Positions 10,810 to 22,800 of a stretch of DNA of 64,000 bases are shown here, in pieces. Made by a program: the position numbers and the translations under genes. Below the pieces are notes generated by a model. It was not told the origin of the DNA. It saw only the letters and a list, made by a program, of their open reading frames with translations, and did not search any database. The DNA comes from Lunularia cruciata (Eukaryota > Streptophyta > Marchantiopsida > Lunulariales > Lunulariaceae), in contig OX419759.1 in assembly GCA_948567375.1 (NCBI GenBank), positions 49,008,593 to 49,072,592 of the forward strand, in the 5' to 3' direction. The stretch's first letter is position 1, and each line of letters opens with the position of its first letter.

Positions 10810-13800
10810 CTGCAGCAAATTTTTTGTCTTCATCATCTAGACTGTACTTCGTCACCGTAATACGTAAAGTTATCTGAAGACCGGTTAAATTAACTCTATC
10901 AGTTTAATTCAGAACTATCACTTTTAAGTGAATAGTGCAGCTAGAACAAATCCAAGGGTACTCTTTCTTCTGGAATCATGTGATAAGAACCTTTGTTCGT
11001 TCTCTTTTGAAGTAGAAGATCGGTCAGTCATTCTAATCTTTGATGTATCAAACATCACTAACACATTGCAATACTAGACCTCTCTCTCCTGTATCAAAGT
11101 TCAAAGACAACGAACAAGTTCACTCCCGTGGCATTATTGACACCCAATAGTAAAATCACATAAAACACACTTGAGGTGATGTAAAGCAACTCAAAATTTC
11201 ACGAAATGTGAAGTATTGATGCTTGTAATCACCATTGTAGAAGAACTAACTCAAATGAATGTAGAAAATATTCATATATATATATAAGCAAACCCTAAAG
11301 AATATTACTTTACACAACCCTAATTAGAGTTGCACTCCAGATTACCCTAAATAGATATTTAACAGAGCTCTAGAGGAATCTAACAAAACCCTAAAAACTA
11401 GAAAAATCACTAAATTAGAAATGAACTAAGACTAACACTAACACTTATTGAGAATTTAGGATAACTCACATTTGTATTACATTTTATGTATTTATCTTTA
11501 GGTAGTGCCTTTGTGAACACATCTTCTGTCATCTCCTATGTAGGACAGTAAACTAACTTCATAACATTCTTCTTTTCTTTCTCTTCTACAAATCTCCTTC
11601 TAATCTCAATGTGCTTAGTCCTTGGGTGATGTACAGGATTTTTGTTAAGTTCTATACTTCTTGTAATAAGAACCAAGCTTCCTACTCTTGGAAGTGGAAG
11701 GTCTATCACTCCCTCTTATCTCTGATGTATCAGACATCACTATTGCAATACTAGACCTCTCTCTTTGTATCACAGCTCACAAGCATCAAGTAGGTTCTCT
11801 CACACAGCACTAGTAGCCTCTAATACTGAGATATCAAAAGACAATCTTGAGATGATGTTAGGCAACTCAGGACTTCACGACATACAAGGAAGAGGTGTTG
11901 GGAATCACCTTTGTTGAAGAACTAACTGAAACAGGAATAGAAAGCACTTTTATATACACTTCAGCAAACCCTAGGGGGTTGTTTTGCTTAACCCTAATTA
12001 GGGCTACACCCCTTTTTACCTTAAGTAGAGGATATTTGCCAAGGCTTCTAGAGGATTCTAACAAAACTTTAAAAACAAGAGAAATCTCTAAACTAGAGAT
12101 TAACTAAACTAACATCTTGTATTGTCACAATACACTGTAGAAGGACCTTCTTGCTCAAAACCCAACTCCTTGAGAAGTCTCTTGTTCCAATTGATTTCTT
12201 GAGTAACATTTGAGGTAACCATAAATTCTGCCTCATTAGTAGATAGTGCAACAGATGTTTGTTGTTTCCTATGCTAGTTGATTGTGTTAGAATTATAATG
12301 AGACATGTTAGTTACTGTTCATGCGAGATCATTGTTCATGCAAAATCATTGTTCACATGAGTTACATGTGAACACCTTAGAGTTAAATTAAAAATATAAA
12401 CGCACATGAGTTACACGTTTGACACCGTAGACACAAAGGTGTGCTCTCGAGTATACTCATGTATTTATATAATTCTAATTTTGGGATTATAACTAGTTCT
12501 ATCAATTGACCTTTACATACTACTCATTTTCTCGAATGTTGCTCTACCACTAAGCATGATTCCATATCCACTAGATGATGAGTTGTTATCTATGAGAAAA
12601 TGAATAGTATGTAAAGGTCAATTGATAGAACTAGTGATAATCCTGGAATTGGGATTATATAAATACATGAGCATACTCGAGAGCACACCTTTGCATCTAT
12701 AGTGTCAAACGTGTAACTCATGTGCTCTTAACTTAACTCTAAGGTGTTCACATGTAACTCATGTGCTCTTCACTTAACTCTAAGGTGTTCACATGTAACG
12801 CATGTGAATAGTACTCGCATGAATAGTAACTAACACGTCTCATTATAATTTTTAACATCCCCTCTTAATGGACATTTTTTTATTGTCTATTACCTATAAC
12901 TCCTAGTGCATGACAAAACCTTGTATGCAATTCTCTAGTCAATCCCTTCGTAAAAATGTCTGCAATATTATCTCTGGTGTCCACCTGCAAAATAGAGATC
13001 TCCTTGTCTTCCACCTTTTCTCTGCCAAAGTGGAATCTGATGTCTATGTGCTTTGTTCTCTCATGTTGCTTTGTTGGAGTAACAAGATCAATTCCGTTGT
13101 TGCTGTCGTAGTACAACTTCACAGTTTCTCCAAGAAAACCCAGGTCACCTAACAAGCGCTTGAGCCATACTGCTTCAATCGCTGCCTTTGACAAGGCCAT
13201 GTATTCAGCTTCAATGCTGGATAACGAAACATAAGCTTGCCTTTTGCTTGACCAACAAACAGCTGCATTACAGAAGAAAAAGCAATATCCTCCTGTAGAT
13301 CGTCTTGTGTCTTGATCTCCTCCCCAATCTGAGTCGGAGTACCCATGAATGGGAGTACTAGATGCACTATTAGTTAGGCCCGGTGACAGTGTACCTTGAA
13401 TGTACCGGAAGATCCTTTTGACAGTCTTCCAATGGTTCAGGCCAGGATTTGACATATGCTTGGCAATTGAACTGACAGCATAAGCCAGATCAGGCCTAGT
13501 GCTGACCATGGCCCACATCAAACTCCCCACTGCAGATTGGTAAGGTATTGTTTTCATATACTCTCTCTCTTGATCAGTTTTTGGACAATCCTTAAGACTT
13601 AAATCTCACTCCTGACTCTACAGGATTGTAAACAGGTTTACAGTCTTGCATATGAAAACGAGTAAGAATCTCTCTTAAATATCTCTCTTGAGATAGATTG
13701 ATCTTTCTTTGTTTTCTGTCTCTTGTGACTTGCAACTGAAGACAATGACTAATCTTTCCCAGATCTGTCATCTCAAAACCCTGTTTAAGAGACTCTTTGA

Positions 13801-16800
13801 CAGAGAGGAGAAGAGAAAGGTTATTGCTGGCAAGGATGCAGTCATCTACATAAAGAGGTAAGATGACAAAATGAAAACCAGAATGGAAGATATAGAGATT
13901 AGAATCAGCTCCATAGCGCTGAAATCCCAAACCTAGTAAAAACTGATCAAACTTGTGATACCATTGTCGGGCAGACTGTTTGAGACCATACAAAGCCTTG
14001 TAGAGCTGTAAAACCAATTGCCCTTGTTTAGTGGCTTGTTGCTGCTTGTGCTGGTTAGGAGTCAGCAAGCCAGGAGGAATGTGCATGTAGATTTTCTCAG
14101 TCAATGTGCCATTGAGAAAAGCAGTTTTGACATCAAGAGCATGCACTTCCAAATCATTCTGAGCTCAGTAAGCAAGCAGCACACGAATTGTTGTCAATTT
14201 GACAACAGGAGAGTAGGTCTCTATGTAGTCAATACCTGGAACTTGAGAGAAACCACGAGCAACAAGTCTAGCCTTGTACCTTTGGATCAACCCTTGTGCA
14301 TCGTATTGCTTCTTAAAAATCCACTTACAGGTGATTGCCTTGCGACCTGCTGGTAACTCAGTGATGACCCATGTTTGATTGTTTTCCATGGACTGAAGCT
14401 CATCTTGAATAGCCTCAAACCATTTACTGGAATCAGATCCAGCGATAGCAGCTTCATAAGTGTCTGGATCAGGGACAGATGCAAAGTAATGCCCGCTTAA
14501 TGCATTAGCAGACTCAAACAGTGCATCATATTTTCAAATTGGAGTGCGAACACTGGTGCCTTGACATACAGAAGGTGCTTGGACAGCATCTGGAGAAGGT
14601 AGAGTTTTTGGCCTTCTAGAGTAAACAATGATAGAGGATCCTGAGGACCTGTGTGAAGTGTCAGAACTAGAAGGTAAGGATTGTAGTGAAGAAGGTAATG
14701 GAGAAGGAATTGTTGGAGCTGTAAGATTATGGAGAGGAGGTGACTACGTAGGAGTTGGTGGGGATAGACTGTGGGTAGACTGAGAACTAGAAGCAGGAGA
14801 GGGAATGAAAATTGTCGGATCATAGATGAAATCCAGTTGAACATCCTGACTGTCAGAACATTGTTTATGTTCATGAGCGTAGATATGTTCCTGAAACTGA
14901 ACATCTCTTGACAGAAAAATGGAGTTATCAGATATTTTCTGTAGTCTATAAGCTTTACTATCTTGATCATAACCAAGGAAGATACATTTGGAAGACTTTG
15001 AATCAAGTTTAGATCTGGAAGAAGATGGAACATGTGCATAAGCAATGCAACCAAAAATTTGAAATAGGGATACATTAGGTTTATAACCAAACCAGAGTTG
15101 GAAGGGTGTGACTTCGGAGGAGATGGCTTTGGTAGGATTTTGATTTTGCATAAAGTTGGCAGTGTGTAGTGCCTCTCCCCAGTAAGGCTTGGGGAGTCCA
15201 GATTCAAATAACATAATGCGGACTGCTTCCACCAATGTTCTGTTCTTTCTCTCAACAACACCATTTTGCTGGGGAGTATGTGGAGTCCTGAATTGGCGCA
15301 TGATACCTTTGCCTTTGCAAAAAAGATGAAAATCTGCAAATTTGTATTCACCACCATTGTCTGAGCGCAACACCCGAACCTTCTGATTGAGTTGAGTCTC
15401 GCATAAGTCACATATTCTTGAAAACAAATAAAAACTTCATGTTTGAACTTGAGTAGATACAAGAATGTGTACCTTGTGTAATCATCAATGAAGGTCACAA
15501 AGTATCTGTAACCAGTGTAGGTGGCAGAAGAGATGGGACCACAAACATCAGAATGGATGAGAGCCAATGGAACAGTGGCTCTAGTAGCTCCTTCCTAAGG
15601 TAAGGGAATTCGAGTTTGCTTGCCATGAAGACAAGGTGAGCAAACAGGAAACAAATTAAAATGGATCCTATCCATCCCAACAACCAGATCTTTGTCTTGT
15701 AGAAGTTGAAGTCGATTCTTGCTGATGTGCCCAAGTCGTTGATGCCATAGGGAAGTAAGAGCGGAATATGTATCCCTAGTTGGAATAGAGATTGCAGCAG
15801 CTTGAGATGGTTGAGACTGAGTTGATGTAGAGACTGCAGCATCTTGAGGTTGCTCAATGGACTCTCCCAGAAGCCAAAAGTTATCCAATCTAGGATAGGA
15901 TGCAATCAGATCCTGCAGATCATCATAAAGGAAAATGCTAGTTTCCTTTAACTGAAATGATCCATGTGACTTGCTCAACTGAAGTGCTGAATAAAGATTC
16001 TTGTTCAGCAAAGGAACATGTAGAACATCTTCTAGCATGTAGGACTTCCTTGAACAAGCAAGCTTAACAGAAACTGTCCCATGGCCTAGAATAGCAATGT
16101 TGGAACCATCAGCCAAGTAAACTTGTCTAGGTGGTGAGTATGCTTCATAGACCAAGAAACAGGTTTGTTGGTAGGTCATGTGCTGAGAAGCAGTAGTGTC
16201 GATGTACCATCTCTGGTCCTGAGTGACTGAAGGAACAACATCAACGTTGTACAAAGAGAGGTGAGTTGTAGAAGCATTGGAGTGATGGTGTGCCTTGCCT
16301 CCTTTCTCCCTTGTATCAGCAATGCGCTTGCGACAGTCTTTGATGTGATGTCCCTTCTTTGAGCAGTAGTGACAGATGATAGAAGGTCTGAAGGAATTCC
16401 TCCAGAAGATGTAGAGAAATAACTCTGATTCTGACCGGAAGGTCTGCTGAAAGAGTTCTGACCAGGGGAAGGATTCTTACCAAAAAATCTGCTGAAAGAG
16501 TTCTGACCAGAAGGTCTGTTGAAAGAGTTCTGACCAAAAAAACCATGAGATTCACTCTTCCAGCTCCCCTTGCCTTTACCTTTGTTTCTGTAAGTAGATG
16601 TAGAGCCTTGTGTGACTGCTAGAGCAGTTGTTTGCTCTACAAGACCTTCATACTTCATACTGATCTCTTCTTGAAGAAGAGAGATGTAATGCCTTCTGTG
16701 TTCGCAATGATTACAGAAAATACTTGAAACTAGAAGGCATAGATCTCATCAAATGGAGCTTAGTCTGTTGGTCATCGATTGGGTTGTTCATCGTAGCTAA

Positions 16801-19800
16801 TTGGGTGAGGACTCCTCAAAAATTGGTAATGTGCTTTGCTACATTGGTGCCTTCGCGCATCTTCAAATTCATCAAAGTGTCCAATAGGTACATGAGTGTG
16901 ACATCATTGGTACCTTCGTACAAGGTTGTTAAATCCATCCATGCTTCGCTTGCCAACATGTGCCTGCTGATGGTGGGAACAAACTCAGGAGCTAATGCTG
17001 AATTGATTGCTTCAAGAGCAACAAGATTCCTATGCTCCCAATCAGGTACAATAGCAGCTGAGGTGGGCTTAACTTCAGTACCATCAACAATTGTAAAAAA
17101 TGAAGCCACCTTCAGTTTGAGTGCAAGACAATGTTTCCAAGATTGGAAATAATTGCCATTGAATTTGACAAAGGTTGAGTCAAAGCGTATGGCTAGAGTA
17201 GCAAATATTGCACCAGCAAGAGCACCAACACCAGCAGCAGCAGGACCAACACCAACAGTAGCAGGAGCAGCAACACCAGCAGCAGACATGATGATTTGAT
17301 GCACAAAGGATAGTGGAGAATTTCTCTCCCAAAACCCAGACTAACAGAGGAGGCTAACAGATGAAATAAGAGAAAATTCACTCCTAAAACACAGAGAAAG
17401 AGATACTCTTCAGAGGAGGAACAAGGGACTCTTGTTTTTCCAGATACACTAGTGTGTAAAACTTAGGTCTCTCAGAATTTCGAAATTTGTGGGTGCTAAG
17501 GCGTCCCCTAGCAACTAAAAGGAATTCTAAAACTTAGCGCTCTGATACCATGTGAGAAAATGAAACGAGTAGTATGAAATAGATTAACCTTGAAGAACCC
17601 CTTGGAAAGGGCCTATATACATGCAGAGATCAGATTCAAAATACCTGAAGGGTGTGTTAACATGTTCCACATGTAACTCATGTGGAACAGTACTCTAATG
17701 TGTTCACATGTAACTCATGTGAACAATGATCATGAACAATGCTGGTACATGAATAGTGCTCTCAAATGAATAGTAACTAACATGTCCCATTATAAGTCTA
17801 ACACTCTTTGCCTCCATCTGTTCTCAATCGCTTGACTTTCCTCCCCGTTTGCAACTCAGCCATGGCTACAAACTTCTGGAATTTTTGCAACACTTCATCC
17901 TTGCTTTTAATGAGATAGATAAAGCTATTTGTAAGTTATCATCCACAAAGGAAATATTGTAGGCTGCTCCACTCAAAGACTTCTCCGTCATGTACCCCAT
18001 ACATCAAAATGTACGACATCTAGAAGACCATGAGCACTAGATGAAGATTTCTTGGGGATAGGAGCTTTGTGTGCCTTACCTTCTGCACACCCAATGCAGA
18101 ATTTGAATTTCCTTTGAGATCTAGTTTCAAACCCTCCACTCTCTTCTCTATAGTATATAGATTTTGCTTTGACAAGTGTCCTAACCTCAAATGGCAAAGA
18201 TTGATATCACTTTTGTTTTTTTTGCTACCAATGCAAAATAAGAACAATCAGCTTCTATCAACTTGAACAAATATTTATCAAAGCTTAAAAAATATAATAA
18301 AATAATAAAAACTAAAAAGATAATTAAACTAGATATTGACTAAAATTAACACTATCATATAAAGAAAGTTTATGACAATATCCATTTCTATTATATATTT
18401 TATGTATTTATTTTTAGGTTATGCTTTTCTAAACACATTTGTTATTATACAAACCATCTCGGGTAAGATAGTTAACTAACTCCACAACATTCTCCTTTCT
18501 TTTCTCCTTTGCAAATTTCTTCTAATCTCAATCAGCTTGGTCCTTGGGTGATATTTCGGATTTTTGTTGAATGTTATATTTCATGTACATTGTATATATG
18601 TTTCCAAAAGTATTACCTAAAGATAAGTATATAAAATGTGCAATTAACATAAAAATTATTCTAAATTTTTTTTAATAATGTTATTTTAATTTATCTCTAA
18701 TTTAATGATATATTTATTGTTAATATTTTATTATATAATTCTAAAACTCGATTAGAATTTATTTAGGAAAGTGAAATGAACCCTAATTAGAGTTATTCGA
18801 AACAACTTACTAAAATTTATTTCTTTATATATTTTCTTTTTTACATTAGTTAGAATTATTCTTTTATAAATCTGATTATAAATATCAATGCTTAATATTT
18901 CTTGAAATCTTCAAGTTCTTTACATTACCTCTAGTGTGTTCTAAATTATTTTACTATTGGATATTAATAATGCAATGGGACACATTATGGACCCATAACC
19001 TAATAAGAATCTTTGTTCCTGTTCTTTGAAGTACAAAGTATGTAAAACATCCTGATAGTGATATATCAAACATCACTAATACATTGCAATACTAGATCTC
19101 TTTTTTTGTATCAAAATTCAAAGTCAACAAACAAATTCTTTCACACAGCAGTACTAACACCCAATAATAAAATAACATAGAACATACCTGAGGTGATATA
19201 AAGCAACTCAAGATTTCAAGAAATGTTAATTGTTGATGTTTGGAATTATACTTGTAAAAAAACTAACTCAAATTAATTAAAAAAACACTCATATATACAC
19301 TAAAATAAACATTCAAATGTTACTTTGCACACCCCTAATTACACATCACATTTTACCATAAGCATATATATATAACAAAGCTCTAAAAAAAATTAACAAA
19401 ACCCTAAAAAATAAAGAAATCATTAAACTAAAAATTAACTAAAACTAACATCATGAAGTGTACCTTAAACTCTTCTACATTTATGTGTTATGAAAGTTCA
19501 AATCTCTAATCTAAACAGAGAAAAGTAGCGACTCCTCCTTGGTTCATAATGGAAGAATTTGAACCTGCAACTGAGGCGTCGTTTAACATGACTGTTGCCT
19601 TTGGGCCTTGGCCTTGCCCAAGAGATATAGGGGCCACTTTATCGGCCATTTCTTTCTCAGCTGCAGATCAAGGGAGACATGGTGCTTTCTACTTAGATCA
19701 GAATCTGTTAGCTGTTATAATCAACATATGGTTGTCGGCAACATCGACACTGCTGGTTACTATGATAATCTGTAGCAGGAATGGTATTCTCTTCTATTTG

Positions 19801-22800
19801 GAGATTAACTGCAATTTAGGATTCAGCAGCTGGACGTAAATCTTTTAATTGGAAACAAACATGCGTGGTGATGAAAGATACCTGCGTAAGTTAGCAATGC
19901 TGATGTAGGATCGCTTCCAGGAGAGAGAACAAAAATGAGGGGACATGTGGCGCTGGAATCTCTGTAGCATGCATCCATATTAAAAGATGGAGGAACCACA
20001 AACTGAGGCCCCAGCTTTAGGCTCACGAAATCCTGTATGGCAGGAATCACCTTATCTGGTCTGATGCATCGAAACACCAATAGTTTCTGGAATGCATTCA
20101 AACGCTCTGCAAAAGGTCCCGGCAATTTAACTTTGTGTGGTTCCAACGATTCAAACAACTCTTTCCACTCTTTGGTATTGGACACGAAGTGTTTGACAAT
20201 GCCGTTGAAGATGTCAATCTTGCCCAAGCGATTAAGTTCTCCCCAGGACTTATCTAACAGCCAATCTTTGGCAGGGTTCACTGTCTCCTCTCCAGATGTC
20301 ATTCCTCCAGTCAGAAAGAACATCCACTCTTGAGCATTTACTTCACCTTTCATTTCAAGTATCCGTGAAGCAAGCAAGCAAGAGAACAAAAGTTTATCTT
20401 TCTCAAACAGAGACCGACAAACGTTGCAGTATAGCGAGTAAAGGAAGTGAACCTGTATAGTATCCAACCGTTTCACAACTTCTGCACATTTTTCACTAGT
20501 CATGATAGAGTTGACAAAGAGAGAAACAAACCAAGGTAAACTGTACTGATACATGGGGTCGATGTTCGCTAGATCCGAGATACAAAAAAATAAAACTGCC
20601 GTGTAATAACCACAGGATTGGTACGCTTTACGGGCTTCATCAATATTCTTCTCTGTCACCTCGGCCAAACCCTGATCCAAAGAGTAACTTGGTCAAGTGC
20701 GAGATAAATCGTAATTTCTGGGCAGAATACACTCTTTATTGCAAAGAATTATTCTGACTGTTAGTTGTGATAATCTCTAGTTTAGTGACTAGATACATGA
20801 CTAGGCTCGATACATGATTAGACTAGATACATGATTAGACTAGATACATGATTAAGGTGAAGTGAGGGCGCAGCCTCAATTAGGGCTCTGCAAAGCAACC
20901 TGCTAGAGCTTGCTTGTGTATATATATGAGTGCTCTCGCTCATGTTAAGGTAAGTTCTCATACAAGGATCATTCCCAGGACCTTGTACCTTGTTTAAGGT
21001 GTGTTCTATGCTGCTTCCCACTGGGGTACCTTTCATGCTGCGTGAGTGCTGCTGTGTACTATCTTTGAAGGCTCTGAGAGAGAGTGAGTTGAATATTGCT
21101 GAGTGCAATCAGGAGTGTCTACTCTGGTGAGACTAGGAAGCTGAGTGCTAGGATGTCTGATACATCAGAAGTCAGAATGACTGAGGATAGACCATCTACT
21201 TCAAAGACTAGGAAGAAAGGTTCTCATCACTGACAACTGGGCAGGTGCTTGCATACTCCTATACTGAAAAGATCTTGTCGCAGTGTTTAAGTGAAAGTTG
21301 CAGTTTTCTTGGCGTCTGACGACATCCAAATACAAAGCACCAGTGAGAGATTCATAACAAATGAGAATGTTAGACAAATGATACAACAAGGGGTTCATTT
21401 GTTAAATTCACAGGGTGAGCTCAAAGCATATTGACTGATCCTTCTGTAAGACTTGATGACTGAAGCGTACCTGCTTGACTGTGATGTCGTTTCCAACAAC
21501 CTTGGCTTCAGAAATAATCTTTATTGCAGTTTCATCTTCGAGAATATTACCCTCACTGCTTGAAAGGACTTCTAGAATCTGATCTTCCAACTCTTTCAAT
21601 CTCCTCTTATTTTCCGCACCCTGGTAGCCAAGATGAAAAGAGGATTCTTTAAATAGATGTTTACTTCTAGGTCTCATGGACAAGATCGAAGAACAAGAAC
21701 CTTTGAATGCCACGAACTTCAGTGGTTGTCTTACCCCTTATTTCCTGTTGTGCTTGGGTTGTACAGACATCATAACGACATCAAAGTAGATCAGCTATAG
21801 ACCAAATTTAAAAATAAAGTGCAAAATGTAAAATTGGTGATCAAAAGTAGAAACCACTTGAACTCCCGAAAGAGCTGAGCTTTAAACTTTGGACTGGATT
21901 CTTCATATCTCCAATCTATAGGATCGAAATCGAAGCTGAAAAGTCCTGACCTGAAGCACAAGCTCACTCTTTTGCTGTTCCAAATCTGGCCTTTCTTTGG
22001 CGACAACCACTCCCAGAAGCTGGTCAGATAGTCCATCTTTCGTAATCATGAAATTGAGAAGAGAGACTTTCACTTGAGTTTCTGGAAGATAGTGAGGGTT
22101 TCGGATCTTTGTTGTTATGTAGAACCGGAAGTCGCTATGATATTCAATTGTTGCATCCCCTAACCGTATACACATCATTCCTGCTGATTTGAAAATCTGT
22201 GTTCAAGACGAGGCACAAAGGTTAAAGACTCTAGAGTTGGAAAGATCTACGATGCAATAAGACCCACTTACGCTTCCGATGAGGCACTCAGACAATTGCT
22301 TTCAACTGCTTGAAAGCGAAATAGGGGTGGGACTATGCATTCGAATTTAAATTCGTCTGATTCATGGATTGTGAGGCCACTCACAACACCCCTTAAATGG
22401 ATGCGAGGTATGTTAGGATATGTGAGGAATCGTATGCACAAGCCGAGGATCCACACCCATGGATGATTAACATCTCCAACCCGTAAAACCAAAATGCCTA
22501 ACTAAGCATGGTAATGCAAATAACGACCAATTCCCTCAACCCAATGCTGGACAGAAGCAAAGCCGAGTTCCGTATTCCCATCAGTCAATCAGTTCCCTAA
22601 CAGTGCAATGCTGACAGAAGTATAGCCAAGTTCCATATTGTCATCAGCCAATCGAAGTGGTAAAGTCAAAGGGGTTGAAAATTAGTGGTGGACTTGTAAG
22701 TGGGAGAGACCAGCCTGTGTGCGGACTGGATATAGAAAAATGAGGACACAAGCAGTTCGAGGAACATGAGATCGAGAACTCATTGAATGCAAATGAGATG

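Larger units (their letters stand above)
12594..17803 (-). mobile_element. Element B: near full-length Ty1/copia retrotransposon, degenerate
   Basis: About 5.2 kb. The 5' LTR is 17551-17803 and the 3' LTR about 12594-12857 (minus strand). A primer-binding site follows the 5' LTR and a polypurine tract (AAGAGGGGA) precedes the 3' LTR. Gag, protease, integrase, reverse transcriptase and RNase H follow in copia order. Several frameshifts and stops make it inactive. The two flanks (CTCTT on the right, ATCTA on the left) do not match and come from different parts of element A, so a rearrangement or deletion occurred after insertion. Confidence 0.9.
10981..19450 (-). mobile_element. Element A: old Ty1/copia retrotransposon with nested insertions
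   Basis: It is flanked by the 5-bp TSD TCATG (10976-10980 and 19451-19455), so removing it rejoins the dynein intron between exons 35 and 36. The 3' LTR is 10981-11443 and the 5' LTR 19001-19450, both minus. The internal part is reduced to an integrase-region fragment (17804-18270) and RNase H pieces (11444-11663 and 12120-12593). Solo LTRs at 11664-12114 and 12285-12535 and element B (12594-17803) lie inside it. The LTRs differ at many positions and the 5' one is very AT-rich, so this is the oldest insertion here. It is related to element C. Confidence 0.88.

Noticed and set aside
10810..10880. Upstream extension of dynein exon 36 ([21 protein letters not shown])
   Set aside because: Exon 35 ends in phase 1. 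Only the acceptor GCTGCAG before 10809 restores both the phase and the family sequence [11 protein letters not shown].
11444..12114. A single short element made of LTRs 11664-12114 and 10981-11443
   Set aside because: The two LTRs have different flanks; TCTTG brackets the inner one alone and TCATG brackets the whole of element A, so the inner one is a separate solo LTR.
17193..17381. Leucine-rich minus-strand frame suggesting a membrane protein
   Set aside because: It overlaps the Ala/Gly-coding start of element B gag in another frame and is a repeat artefact.
20787..20854. Short direct repeats resembling a CRISPR array
   Set aside because: The 17-bp units are contiguous with no spacers and lie inside a plant solo LTR.
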